Shown: piece by piece, positions 41,760-50,200 of the stretch | Position numbering within the stretch: position 1 is the stretch's first letter | Layout: each line of letters opens with the position of its first letter | DNA from: Alteromonas sp. BMJM2 | GTDB lineage: Bacteria > Pseudomonadota > Gammaproteobacteria > Enterobacterales > Alteromonadaceae | Length of the DNA: 64,000 nt | NCBI RefSeq assembly: GCF_027257845.1 | Contig: NZ_JAPVOT010000002.1 | Location: 1 to 64,000 of the forward strand | Direction: 5' to 3' | Made by a program: the position numbers and the translations under genes | Notes under the pieces: generated by a model | Databases searched by the model: none | What the model saw: the letters and a program-made list of their open reading frames with translations, nothing else | Told to the model about the DNA's origin: nothing

Positions 41760-42981
41760 TCATGTTTCTACGCTCAACGTGTTGCTCTACGGTGAGCCCA
41801 TCGCAACGATCACCAACGTGGGCAATGACAGAACGCTTTTTGCCTTTATGGATTCGTACATTCATGACGAATCGCGGCCTGTGTTGGGGCTGGGTTTTAA
41901 AGATGCACTGGGTGGCTTGCTGACTAATTTTAAACCGACCCAATCCAAGTTAACTCCGTTTTTCTCCAATCTTTTGCCAGAAGAAACCATGCGTAATTAT
42001 CTGGCAGAGCGTGCCGGAGTGAATCCAGCGCGGGAATTTTTTCTATTGTGGGTATTAGGGCAGGATTTAGCAGGTGCGATCACGGTTGAACCAGCTGATG
42101 GTGAAGCGTTGCCGCCTAATGTGCATCAAGACATTGACGATGAAACGAAAATTGAAGCTCCTATGCGCTTTTCATTAGCGGGTGTACAGTTGAAGTTTTC
42201 AGCCGTACAACAGGCAAACGGTGGCTTGACGATTCCAGCGACAGGTAAAGGTGGCTCTTGGATTGTGAAATTGCCGTCGTCTCGATTTGATGCTGTGCCA
42301 GAAAATGAATATTCGATGATGGAGCTGGCGCGCAAGTTAGGTATGGATGTGCCAGAGACCCAGCTGCTCCCCATTAACCAGATAGCTAATATCCCAGATG
42401 GTATTGGTAAATTTGGCCGCTCTTTTAAAAACGCTCAGGCGTTTGTGATTAAGCGCTTTGACCGTGCAGATAATCAAGCCGTACACATTGAAGATTTTGC
42501 GCAAGTGTTTGGTGTCTACCCTCAAGATAAATACAAAAAAGCGAGTATGCGCAATATTGCTCAGGTTATCGGCATCGAAGGTCAAAACGAGGACATCGCA
42601 GAATTTACACGCAGATTGGTGTTCAATACTCTAATTGGCAATGCCGATATGCATTTGAAGAATTGGTCTGTGATCTACAAAGACAAGCGCACTTCATCGC
42701 TAGCACCAGCCTATGACTTTGTTTCGACCATTCCCTATATCCCCGATGATAGTGCGTCGTTAAAGGTGAGTCGTAGCAAAAAATTCAGTGATTTCTCGCT
42801 GGATGAGTTATCACATTTAGCGGCTAAAGCCATGTTGCCAGAAAAGTTGGTGTTAGATACTGCCAAGCAAACCGTGGCCGGCTTTCATGAGCTATGGCAG
42901 AAAGAAAAGTCGCATTTACCGCTTACCAAATCAATGATTGAAGCAATTGAAACGCACTTACAAAATATACCGCTACGCTAA
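41752..42981 (+). CDS. hipA: HipA Ser/Thr kinase toxin (second hipBA)
   Basis: This 409-aa protein is closer to canonical HipA than the first copy. It has the N-terminal couple domain, SLAGVQLKFS (141-150, phosphate-binding loop), ATP-lysine K173 in WIVKLPS, catalytic Asp in IGNADMHLKNWS (Asp 299 and Asn 304) and the metal motif PAYDFVS (Asp 322). All kinase residues look intact. The hipBA pair sits within a 1.9-kb unit flanked by 42-bp direct repeats. The probable target is an aminoacyl-tRNA synthetase or another translation component. Confidence 0.93.
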   Translation: MTNHVSTLNVLLYGEPIATITNVGNDRTLFAFMDSYIHDESRPVLGLGFKDALGGLLTNFKPTQSKLTPFFSNLLPEETMRNYLAERAGVNPAREFFLLWVLGQDLAGAITVEPADGEALPPNVHQDIDDETKIEAPMRFSLAGVQLKFSAVQQANGGLTIPATGKGGSWIVKLPSSRFDAVPENEYSMMELARKLGMDVPETQLLPINQIANIPDGIGKFGRSFKNAQAFVIKRFDRADNQAVHIEDFAQVFGVYPQDKYKKASMRNIAQVIGIEGQNEDIAEFTRRLVFNTLIGNADMHLKNWSVIYKDKRTSSLAPAYDFVSTIPYIPDDSASLKVSRSKKFSDFSLDELSHLAAKAMLPEKLVLDTAKQTVAGFHELWQKEKSHLPLTKSMIEAIETHLQNIPLR

Positions 42982-43087
42982 AATGAGAACCGACGCGTAC
43001 AAAATGCAGAGGCGTCGGTCATATTGGCTTGAAAGCTGTGTTTGAAAGCTGTGTTTGAAAGGTATGTTTAGTGACTTGTGTTATCAA

Positions 43088-43763
43088 TCAAAGCCCCGAT
43101 TGCCCCATTCCTTGGGGCAGTTTAATTTCCTCTTTGCTGAGCATCCTGTCTTTACTGGACTCCACGCCACCGGCATCGTCCACGGTATAGGCTGCGGCTG
43201 GGTTGTTCAGGGTTAAGTCGAGCTTTATCGCATGTCGAAACAGCTGCTTCATGTACATCAAGGTGTCGTTGGCAATGGTAGGGCGGTTACTTTCTCGAAT
43301 GCGTTCTAATACTTCGCGCACGTCACGTGCAGTCACCTCAGCAATACACTTAATGCCAATGACTGGGCTTATGTCTTTGGTGTAAACCCGATACGGAATC
43401 TTGGGATGCTTTAGTCGTCGGCTCAGGTCGGTTCGATACCAGTCATGGAACAGTTGATCCACGGTTTCAATGTCAGGTAACTCGATCTTCTGTTTTTCCA
43501 GAAGAGGGTCTATGCCGTCGCGTACTTCCTTTCGAAAATAAGCGGCGGCACTTTTTCTGAAATAGGAAGCAGCGTCTGCCAACGACATTAAAGGAAATTG
43601 CCCCAAGGTTGCTTCTCGTCTTCCTTTGGCTTGTGGTGTAGCGGATCATCCAGTAAGGCGAGCCTTGTTTGCGGACGCAAAAGTATAGACCTTCACCATC
43701 TGAATATTTTTTGGGGTCGGCTTTGCTGTATGCAATAACCTGTTTTGCTGTGAGTTTTCCCAT
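43088..43763 (-). pseudogene. int: P4-type tyrosine integrase, frameshifted and truncated
   Basis: The N-terminal arm domain (DUF4102: MGKLTAKQVIAYSKADPKKY, SDGEGLYFCVRKQGSPYWMI) starts at ATG 43763. A frameshift near 43610 puts the rest (GQFPLMSLADA, YRTDLSRRLKHPKIPYRVYT, DVREVLERIRESNRPTIAND) into another frame. A small internal duplication, YFRK...YFRK, follows. The core-binding domain is present, but the sequence stops at RMLSKEEIK where the right 42-bp repeat begins. The whole C-terminal catalytic domain (Arg, His, Arg, Tyr) is gone. The gene sits next to the right attachment site, as expected for the island's own integrase. Confidence 0.93.
43093..43134. repeat. 42-bp direct repeat, right copy, at the integrase truncation
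   Basis: GCCCCGATTGCCCCATTCC and its continuation match 41197-41238 with about three mismatches, in the same orientation. It marks the deletion end of the integrase gene. Confidence 0.85.
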
Positions 43764-43939
43764 GTTTACTCCATAGTTGCTGAAATAATGGAGGGGGCAA
43801 TAATGGCTGCCCACCACCGATTTGCTTATTGAATCAGCAGCTAACCTGTTGTGGTGGTGAGTTAAATGCGAAAATTGGGTAACTTACTGCCCACCAATTT
43901 GCTCACCGCAAAATGCTTATTGAGCCAAAATGAGGGGAC

Positions 43940-43960
43940 TGCCCACCATTCTGCCCACCA
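43940..43960. repeat. Paired TGCCCACCA repeats, right island arm
   Basis: Copies at 43940 and 43952 are spaced 12 bp, the same as the left-arm pair at 33948 and 33960. Additional single copies lie at 43808 and 43888. Confidence 0.65.
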
Positions 43961-44017
43961 CTAAACAGGTAGTTGGTAACGGACATCTGCAAACCGATTT
44001 GGACGGGAAAAATAAAA

Positions 44018-44061
44018 AAGCCCTGTATTTTCAATGCTCTTCACAAGGTGATACAGGGCTT
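44018..44061 (-). terminator. Island-borne terminator after yicC
   Basis: On the minus strand AAGCCCTGTA pairs with TACAGGGCTT across a 24-base loop and is followed by TTTTTTATTTTT. It now ends the yicC transcript, replacing the native terminator at 33803-33831. Confidence 0.8.
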
Positions 44062-44100
44062 CTAAGACATTCTTGGACGGGTAACTTTCTACCTAGGAAC

Positions 44101-44964
44101 CTATTCGATGTTTTGGATCTGCTCACGCATTTGCTCAATCAGCACTTTCAGCTCTACGGCCGACTGCGTGATATCGGTGCTTATCGATTTTGAGCCCAAG
44201 GTGTTTGATTCGCGATTAAATTCTTGCATCATAAAATCCAAACGGCGACCTATGGCGCCCCCCTTTTTCATAATATTTCGCGTTTCTTTTACGTGAGTAT
44301 TTAAACGGTCAAGCTCTTCAGCAACATCTACTTTTTGGGCTAGCATGATCATTTCTTGTTCGAAGCGCCCAGCGTCTAACTCTACTTTTGCTTCTTCAAA
44401 GCGTGCCTGCACTTTTTCTCGTTGCCACACCATGATTTCAGGCATGCGAGCGGCCACTTTTTCAACCTCTTTATCAATGGCGTCTAATCGCTGTTCTATC
44501 ATCGCTTTAAGTGCATCGCCTTCTGATGCGCGTGCATCGATAAAGTCTTTTAGACCTTGATCGAAAGCTGCCATAACGTCTGCGTGAATGCAGTCCATAT
44601 CGGCTTCTTCTGCCGCAATCACACCAGGCCAGCGCAATACGTCTAAAGGGTTTACGCCTGACGACTGTCCATGAGACTGCACCCAATCAGCGGCTTGCAT
44701 AACCTGTTTCGCTAAGTCTTCGTTTAAGCTTAACGTTGTTGTAGCTGCATCGTTTGCCGTGAAGCGTAAGGCGCATTCTACTTTGCCTCGAGCCAGCTTT
44801 TTGCGAAAGCGCTCGCGCAGCATAGGTTCAAGTGAGCGGAATTGTTCCGGCAAGCGAAAGTAGGTCTCTAAAAAACGCTGGTTAACAGAGCGTATTTCCC
44901 ATACGGCAGAACCCCATTCTTTTTTCGTCTCTACACGGGCGAATGCTGTCATGCTATAAATCAT
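44101..44964 (-). CDS. yicC: YicC-family endoribonuclease; 3' end is the island attachment site
   Basis: YicC-like proteins are stress-related and reported in E. coli to act in RNA turnover. The 287-aa product from the ATG of MIYSMTAFARVETKKEWGSA equals the E. coli length. It contains WEIRSVNQRFLETYFRLPEQ and ends EQMREQIQNIE. The last codons overlap the island core TGGATCTGCTCA, and the final codons and stop come from the island, yet the protein sequence is preserved. ATG 44964 is chosen since the upstream extension has no family match. It is divergent from rph. Confidence 0.95.
   Translation of the reverse strand: MIYSMTAFARVETKKEWGSAVWEIRSVNQRFLETYFRLPEQFRSLEPMLRERFRKKLARGKVECALRFTANDAATTTLSLNEDLAKQVMQAADWVQSHGQSSGVNPLDVLRWPGVIAAEEADMDCIHADVMAAFDQGLKDFIDARASEGDALKAMIEQRLDAIDKEVEKVAARMPEIMVWQREKVQARFEEAKVELDAGRFEQEMIMLAQKVDVAEELDRLNTHVKETRNIMKKGGAIGRRLDFMMQEFNRESNTLGSKSISTDITQSAVELKVLIEQMREQIQNIE
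44114..44125. repeat. Right attachment core of the yicC island
   Basis: TGGATCTGCTCA, identical to 33867-33878, inside the last codons of yicC. Confidence 0.85.
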
Positions 44965-45510
44965 AATTTTCCTTTGAAGTGTTACTGAAAGCCTGCAAAA
45001 ACAACGCGAACGACGTGTTGTATCGACAAATAAACGGGCAGTCTCTCTCGTTCGGTATATTATACCAGTCCCCATAGATAATTGCCCAATCAGAAGGCGC
45101 TAGCAAGTTTTCTAGCAAAGCGTGGGAATGCAGGAATGGCTGTTCCCTTTCAAATTCCCAGAATGAAGCTAGGAAACTTGCCAGGCCTTCCCGAAGGGCG
45201 AGTTTAAAATGTCCGTACTCTTTGTTGTGTCACCTTGATGTAGAACCACTGCGCCTTCGGTAATACGCCGCGATTACGAACATTTCAAGTCTCGCTGAGT
45301 GGGTAATTATCTATGCGAACTGGTATTAGCGCACATTTAACCATTTCTATAAGGAATACGAGCAAAACTCGTTTTCATAGGATGGGTCCATTGCGCTATA
45401 CTTAGGCTCATTCTTATTTCTGGAGAGTGTGGTGGCGACGCTCAACAGCGTTTAGCCTTAAAAGCCTCATCTGGAAATTACATTAACGCACTTACGTTGT
45501 GGAGAACTCT
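44965..45510. other. yicC-rph divergent intergenic region
   Basis: This 546-bp gap is filled largely by a MITE-like element (45062-45327) plus the promoters of yicC and rph. No ORF with support lies in it. The rph promoter should lie in the last 150 bp (45360-45490). Confidence 0.7.
45062..45327. repeat. MITE-like element with 32-bp terminal inverted repeats
   Basis: The left end (ATACCAGTCCCCATAG..., from about 45062) and the right end (to about 45327) are inverted repeats of about 32 bp with four mismatches. Both carry the string AGATAATT followed by CCCA. The inside has no ORF. The right part (45203-45329) recurs at 55234-55363. Confidence 0.8.
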
Positions 45511-46224
45511 ATGCGTCCAAGCGGCAGAACCGCCAGTCAAATTCGTCCTGTTACTATTACTCGTCAATACACTTGCCATGCTGAGGGCTCGGTATTAGTT
45601 GAGTTCGGCAATACCAAGGTGCTGTGTAACGCAACGGTAGAGGAAGGCGTGCCTCGCTTTATGAAAGGGCAAGGAAAAGGATGGATAACTGCTGAATACA
45701 GCATGTTACCGCGCGCAACGCATACCCGAAGTGGCCGAGAAGCGGCTCGCGGAAAGCAAGGTGGCCGCACGCTAGAAATTCAACGCTTAATTGCTCGCTC
45801 TCTTCGCGCCGCAGTAGATTTAAAACTACTTGGTGAAAACACCATTACTTTAGATTGCGATGTTATTCAAGCCGATGGCGGAACGCGCACAGCATCGATA
45901 ACTGGCGCCTGTGTAGCACTTGTAGACGCATTAACCTATATGCGTGCTAAAGGTATTTTAAAAGCAAACCCGCTCAAGCACATGATAGCTGCGCTGTCGG
46001 TTGGTATTTTTGAAGGCACACCGATTGCTGACCTTGAATACACAGAAGATTCAGAAGCTGAGACTGACATGAACATTGTGATGACAGAAACAGGCAAGCT
46101 AATTGAAGTACAGGGTACGGCAGAAGGCGAACCTTTCTCGTTTGAAGAGTTAGAAGAAATGCTGAAGATAGCGAAACACGGTCTTCGCGAGTTGTTTGAT
46201 ATCCAAAAAGCGGCACTAGCGTAA
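45511..46224 (+). CDS. rph: Ribonuclease PH
   Basis: RNase PH is a phosphate-dependent 3' exonuclease that trims tRNA 3' ends. The 237-aa product starts [20 protein letters not shown], the standard start, hence the ATG at 45511. It has [38 protein letters not shown] and the C-terminal [19 protein letters not shown]. It is followed by pyrE after 9 bp, the same pairing as in E. coli and relatives, where rph-pyrE forms an operon with attenuation. Confidence 0.97.
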   Translation: MRPSGRTASQIRPVTITRQYTCHAEGSVLVEFGNTKVLCNATVEEGVPRFMKGQGKGWITAEYSMLPRATHTRSGREAARGKQGGRTLEIQRLIARSLRAAVDLKLLGENTITLDCDVIQADGGTRTASITGACVALVDALTYMRAKGILKANPLKHMIAALSVGIFEGTPIADLEYTEDSEAETDMNIVMTETGKLIEVQGTAEGEPFSFEELEEMLKIAKHGLRELFDIQKAALA

Positions 46225-46233
46225 GAGGTCTAC

Positions 46234-46875
46234 ATGAAAGCGTTTCAGCGTGATTTTATTGAGTTCGCCATTGCGCGCGGCGTACTAAAGTTTGGTGAAT
46301 TTACGTTAAAGTCGGGCCGCATTAGTCCTTACTTTTTTAATGCTGGTTTGTTTAATCGCGGCGGTGACCTTGCAAAACTAGGTCGCTTTTATGCTGATGC
46401 ATTAGTCGATGCAGGCGTAGAGTTTGACGTATTATTCGGGCCTGCTTACAAAGGTATTCCTATTGCTACCACCACTGCGGTAGCGTTAGCCGATAGCCAT
46501 CAACGTGACGTGCCTTACTGCTTTAATCGCAAAGAGGCTAAAACTCACGGTGAAGGTGGAAACTTGGTAGGGAGTCCTCTAGAAGGACGGGTGATGCTGG
46601 TGGACGATGTGATCACCGCTGGAACGGCTATTCGTGAGTCTATGGCGCTTATTGAGCAACAGCAGGCTAGTTTGTCTGGTGTTCTCATTGCATTGGATAG
46701 ACAAGAGCGAGGCAAAGGTGAATTGTCAGCGATTCAGGAAGTTGAGCGCGATTTTAATACCACAGTGATTTCCATTGTTGCCCTTGCTGATGTGGTTGCC
46801 TATTTGCAAGAAAAAGGCGGTCATAGCACTGAAATTAATGCCATAAACACCTACCGTGAGAATTATGGCATCTGA
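46234..46875 (+). CDS. pyrE: Orotate phosphoribosyltransferase
   Basis: PyrE makes orotidine 5'-monophosphate from orotate and phosphoribosyl pyrophosphate in pyrimidine synthesis. The 213-aa product has [36 protein letters not shown], the flexible loop [16 protein letters not shown] and the PRPP motif [16 protein letters not shown]. It overlaps tusA by 11 bp. Confidence 0.97.
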   Translation: MKAFQRDFIEFAIARGVLKFGEFTLKSGRISPYFFNAGLFNRGGDLAKLGRFYADALVDAGVEFDVLFGPAYKGIPIATTTAVALADSHQRDVPYCFNRKEAKTHGEGGNLVGSPLEGRVMLVDDVITAGTAIRESMALIEQQQASLSGVLIALDRQERGKGELSAIQEVERDFNTTVISIVALADVVAYLQEKGGHSTEINAINTYRENYGI

Positions 46876-47125
46876 TTTTGATACTGCTTTTAATGAGGCA
46901 AACACCCATTTAGACGCGTTGGGGCTTCGCTGCCCTGAGCCGGTTATGATGGTGCGTTTAAACATTCGTAAATTAGCGGATGGGGAAACCTTGTCAGTGT
47001 CGGCAGACGACCCGTCAACAGCGAGGGATATCCCAAGCTTTTGTCGGTTTATGGGACACACGCTGGTAGCGTCTCAAACTGATACAATGCCATATCAATT
47101 TGTTATACAGAAAGGGTGCTTGTAA
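46865..47125 (+). CDS. tusA: Sulfur carrier protein TusA
   Basis: TusA passes sulfur from IscS toward the TusBCD complex for tRNA 2-thiouridine formation. The 86-aa product has [20 protein letters not shown] with the active Cys in [27 protein letters not shown] and a C-terminal [12 protein letters not shown] 46865 gives MASDFDTAF. Its overlap with pyrE suggests one transcript. It also supports the tRNA modification theme of mnmE and mnmG. Confidence 0.95.
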   Translation: MASDFDTAFNEANTHLDALGLRCPEPVMMVRLNIRKLADGETLSVSADDPSTARDIPSFCRFMGHTLVASQTDTMPYQFVIQKGCL

Positions 47126-47134
47126 GCGCCCTTT

Positions 47135-47314
47135 TTATTCACCTTCGCTAAGCGCTTGCAAAAGCAGCTTTTGAACAGCCAATTTGCTTTTTTTGTTTGA
47201 GCAATGAATATCGCTCAAATGCAGGTTTTCTCCGCTCAACATTCTTTTCAGTACAGACGCTCTGACACTTAACGAGATATAGCCCTCATTGGCTGTACGC
47301 TGTTTGACGCTCAT
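47135..47314 (-). CDS. Small unknown protein, second gene of a Fur-box unit
   Basis: This 59-aa product (MSVKQRTANEGYISLSVRAS to ALSEGE) is not recognised. It is basic and helical with a KKSKLAVQKLLLQAL segment. A good ribosome-binding site (GAGGAA, 6 bp) precedes ATG 47314. It lies 22 bp beyond the 193-aa gene, so the two form a unit under the Fur-box-like site at 47962-47976. No motif ties it to iron, so the link is inferred from the site only. Confidence 0.65.
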   Translation of the reverse strand: MSVKQRTANEGYISLSVRASVLKRMLSGENLHLSDIHCSNKKSKLAVQKLLLQALSEGE

Positions 47315-47336
47315 CGTGTTTTCCTCATTAAATAAA

Positions 47337-47918
47337 TCAATGGACGAGAGAAAGGCGGTTATTGGCGCGGTAGATACGTTTGCTAACGGAGTGATTGTCA
47401 ACAAAATGGCTGCCAACAGAATGGCCGCCATCGGCATTGCTATTAGCTGCATCAAAGTTAGCTAACGTGTTGTTAACTAACAGCAGACTGCTTTGTTCAA
47501 ATGCATGCATCGCAGTTTTGATTAACGCTAAAATAGTATGGTTGGTAGCATGAAGAGGCAGTACTGCAATTAGCTGCTGCTGGCACTGCTGTAATACATT
47601 ATGAGCTTCTTGCGAATTGTCACTACAGTGCAAAAGAGAAGACAGATACATGCCTGCGGCCGAATAGGAAATTATATCCTCTCTCACGCTATTGTCTTTG
47701 TAATTTGAAATGTTTTGATTAGACACATTTTGTAATGCCGTGAGAACAAGCTTTGCGGCTTCTAACGTCTGATATGCCAGCGTGCACGCTTTATCAAGTT
47801 GCCCCTGAAGGCGTGCCTTCTGCATGCTATCTTGCAAGAAATGCCGATGTTTGCGCGCGTCAATTGGATTTAACTGAAGCCACTTTGTATAAACAGGGCA
47901 TAAATGTTGTGTACTCAT
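47337..47918 (-). CDS. Unknown protein with a Fur-box-like promoter
   Basis: The 193-aa product is mostly alpha-helical without TM segments. Its N-terminal part has LQLNPIDARKHRHFLQDSMQ and CTLAYQTLEAAKLVLTAL, which resembles a tetratricopeptide-like helical stack, but I do not identify a family. The C-terminal part is Asn/Ser/His-rich (NADGGHSVGSHFVDNHSVSK), which could bind metal, although that is a guess. A GGAGG ribosome-binding site precedes ATG 47918. The Fur-box-like site lies 44 bp upstream. It is followed by the 59-aa gene. Confidence 0.7.
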   Translation of the reverse strand: MSTQHLCPVYTKWLQLNPIDARKHRHFLQDSMQKARLQGQLDKACTLAYQTLEAAKLVLTALQNVSNQNISNYKDNSVREDIISYSAAGMYLSSLLHCSDNSQEAHNVLQQCQQQLIAVLPLHATNHTILALIKTAMHAFEQSSLLLVNNTLANFDAANSNADGGHSVGSHFVDNHSVSKRIYRANNRLSLVH

Positions 47919-47961
47919 TGTTGCACCTCCTAGATAGGACTCGTTATTACACTAATGTAAA

Positions 47962-47976
47962 TAGGAATCATTATCA
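47962..47976 (-). promoter_or_regulatory. Fur-box-like site
   Basis: On the minus strand TGATAATGATTCCTA matches the 7-1-7 Fur motif TGATAATNATTATCA at all but three positions. A TTGATA -35-like hexamer overlaps it. It precedes the 193-aa gene at 47337-47918. Confidence 0.6.
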
Positions 47977-48051
47977 ATAAAGAAGTTCAACAAGACTGGT
48001 AAAAGCTTTTACAAATGTTTTTGCGCAGCGGTAAAATACCAAAGAGCCTTA

Positions 48052-48651
48052 TTATAAGAGTGCGTTAGCGCCCCACCAAAGTAGAAGCACGATAAGTGTT
48101 GCGCCAATAATCGCCTTCATTTTATAGCGCCTAATTATTTGCTCTGCCTTGTCGCCAGCATAATACACGGCTGCCGCAAGGCCGAAATAGCGAAGTGAGC
48201 GCGCTATAATTGTGGCCAGTAAAAACAAGGGGAGCGAATATTTTGTGGCACCTGCTGCAAGCATAGCCACCTGAAAAGGAATGGGGGCAATGCCCAAGGT
48301 CATAACAAACCAAAATCCCTGCTGCTGCATTTGGTCTTTTACATTTTCAAATTGGTCCTGACTGAAGAAAGTGGAAATTACCCACTCTCCAATCAAATCA
48401 AAAAGATAATACCCCAAGGCATAGCCGAAAATAGCCCCTATCACACAGCCAAGGGTTGCCATTGCAGCGATGTGCCATAGCGATTCTCTTCTTGCCTGCA
48501 TCAATGGCAACATCACGGCTTCCAAAGGAATCGGCACTATGGTCGATTCTAAAAACGAAGAAAGCGTAATCCCTTTCAACATATGTTTCGAATCGACCAA
48601 TTGCTTGATCTTTTGCGCCATCTTTTTACTGAGCTTTTTACCAGGTGCCAT
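48052..48651 (-). CDS. YqaA/DedA-type VTT-domain membrane protein
   Basis: The 199-aa product has several TM segments. The family core is visible: SSFLESTIVPIPLEAVMLPL at about 30-50 and GFWFVMTLGIAPIPFQVAML at about 112-131, with P/G-rich re-entrant loops. YqaA/DedA-family proteins are VTT-domain membrane proteins linked to envelope and lipid-carrier homeostasis. The exact substrate is not defined. It is leftward, 28 bp beyond the amidohydrolase gene's stop. Confidence 0.87.
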   Translation of the reverse strand: MAPGKKLSKKMAQKIKQLVDSKHMLKGITLSSFLESTIVPIPLEAVMLPLMQARRESLWHIAAMATLGCVIGAIFGYALGYYLFDLIGEWVISTFFSQDQFENVKDQMQQQGFWFVMTLGIAPIPFQVAMLAAGATKYSLPLFLLATIIARSLRYFGLAAAVYYAGDKAEQIIRRYKMKAIIGATLIVLLLWWGANALL

Positions 48652-48678
48652 GAAATCCTTTCTCGTACTGCTTCTTTT

Positions 48679-49971
48679 TTACTGTTTGTGAACAACGCCG
48701 TTTTTCATTACAAACGACACATTTTCCATTAGGGTTATATCATCAAACGGGTTACCTTTTACCGCAACAATATCTGCTAATTTACTCGGCTCTAACGTAC
48801 CTAGTATGTCGCTTACACCGAGTAAATCTGCGGCATTCACCGTGGCGCTTGTTAACGCGTCAGCAGGAGTCATTCCCGCTTCAACCATTAGGGCAAACTC
48901 TTGTGCATTATCGCCATGGGCTGATACGCCACTGTCAGTTCCAAAAGCAATTTTCACGCCCGCTTTATGAGCGGTAGCAAATGTTTGCTGAATTAGGGGG
49001 CCAATTGCCGCTGCTTTTGGGCGAACTAATTCTGGAAAGAAGCCATCGATTTTTGCTTTTTCTGCAACAAACTTGCCGGCCAGAATGGTGGGCACATAAT
49101 ACGTGCCGTTTGCTTTCATCAACTCGTGAATTTCGTCATCCATGTAGGTGCCGTGTTCTATTGAGTCTACACCTGCCGTAATGGCTCGCTTCATGCCTTC
49201 TTTTCCGTGTGCATGAACGGCTACGGTCATTTCGTAATCTTTTGCTGTATCGACAATGGCTTCTAATTCATCGGTCATAAACTGCGGGTTCTGACCACTT
49301 TTAGCCACACTGAGTACACCGCCGGTGGCAGTAATCTTTATCAGGTTAGCGCCGTCTTGATAGCGTGTTCTTACTGCTTCTCGGGCTTGCGCTTCCCCAT
49401 TGACTACGCCTTGCTCAGGACCTACGTCTGGGCGAAGTAAATGAGACATACCATTAGATGGGTCGGCATGGCCGCCTGTGGTGGCAATAGATTTTCCTAC
49501 CGTGTAAATTCGCGGGCCAACAGCATAGCCCTTATCGATAGCGGTTCTAAGGGCAATGGTTTCATTGTGCGAGTCACCGAGGTTTCGTACTGTTGTAAAG
49601 CCTGCGTCTAGGGTGATCTTTGCGTAGTTTGCTGCCCGCAATGCATAGTCTGCTTCATTAAGCGTGAATCGCTCTAGGTAGCTCTTCGGCCCGCCTTGTT
49701 GAGACGACAAGTGTACATGCATATCCATCAAGCCAGGCATTACCGTGCTATCTTTTAAATCAATAACAGTATCGCCCTTCTCAGCGCTTAAATATCCTGA
49801 TTTCACACTTTCGATTTTGTTATCTTCAATAACGATAGTCACCTTGTTGCGTAAGTCGTTAGAAGTGCCGGTAAAGGCTTTGCCAGCATGGATGAGCGTG
49901 GCTGCTTGGGTGCTAAACGTAAGCGGTAAAAGTGTGCAAGATACAGCTAATGCGGTCAGTGTTTTTTTCAT
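48679..49971 (-). CDS. Secreted metal-dependent amidohydrolase (Xaa-Pro dipeptidase-like)
   Basis: This 430-aa product has an N-terminal signal peptide ([20 protein letters not shown]). The amidohydrolase metal motifs are MDMHVHL (about 86-92), [22 protein letters not shown] and [11 protein letters not shown] near the C-terminus. The class resembles imidazolonepropionase-like and prolidase-like amidohydrolases of marine bacteria. ATG 49971 is chosen since the first 23 residues of a longer frame lack a signal pattern. The substrate is not set by sequence. Confidence 0.9.
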   Translation of the reverse strand: MKKTLTALAVSCTLLPLTFSTQAATLIHAGKAFTGTSNDLRNKVTIVIEDNKIESVKSGYLSAEKGDTVIDLKDSTVMPGLMDMHVHLSSQQGGPKSYLERFTLNEADYALRAANYAKITLDAGFTTVRNLGDSHNETIALRTAIDKGYAVGPRIYTVGKSIATTGGHADPSNGMSHLLRPDVGPEQGVVNGEAQAREAVRTRYQDGANLIKITATGGVLSVAKSGQNPQFMTDELEAIVDTAKDYEMTVAVHAHGKEGMKRAITAGVDSIEHGTYMDDEIHELMKANGTYYVPTILAGKFVAEKAKIDGFFPELVRPKAAAIGPLIQQTFATAHKAGVKIAFGTDSGVSAHGDNAQEFALMVEAGMTPADALTSATVNAADLLGVSDILGTLEPSKLADIVAVKGNPFDDITLMENVSFVMKNGVVHKQ

Positions 49972-50200
49972 AATATAGTTCTTCTTTTGATGGATAATTA
50001 CACAGTAATTTAATGTAAAGCACTCATTAAAGTAACGCAAAGTATTACGCTATTAGTGGCGGGTTTTACGGGTTTATATGAGGTATTTACGAAGCGTTGT
50101 TTTATGGTGTACGAATTTTGGGCTAATTAAGCGGGATGTATTGAAAGAAAGCGAAAGAGTAGAAAAGCAAGAAGCGGACGAGGATAATGGAAAGCGGAGA

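Larger units (their letters stand above)
43764..44100. other. Integrase/attachment-side region of the island
   Basis: This 337-bp stretch between the broken integrase and the yicC stop codon has TGCCCACCA repeats at 43808, 43888, 43940 and 43952 (all the same orientation), probably integrase arm sites. It also holds a terminator hairpin for yicC at 44018-44061. No gene is supported. Confidence 0.7.
33867..44125. mobile_element. Genomic island in the 3' end of yicC (about 10.3 kb), immobilised
   Basis: The island is bounded by the 12-bp core TGGATCTGCTCA at 33867-33878 and 44114-44125, the latter inside the last codons of yicC. It restores the yicC C-terminus at the right and leaves the displaced native end at the left. 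Contents in order are hipBA plus a third gene, an AAA/DUF4143 ATPase, a broken alpA, a broken DUF927 gene, higBA, a second hipBA, and a broken integrase next to the right end. The 3' end of yicC is a known integration site of mobilisable islands in Vibrio. AlpA, a primase-like gene and a P4-type integrase suggest a satellite-like ancestor. Confidence 0.88.

Noticed and set aside
44965-45075. N-terminal extension of yicC (to 45075)
   Set aside because: The extra residues overlap the MITE end, lack family similarity, and the ATG at 44964 gives the standard 287-aa protein.
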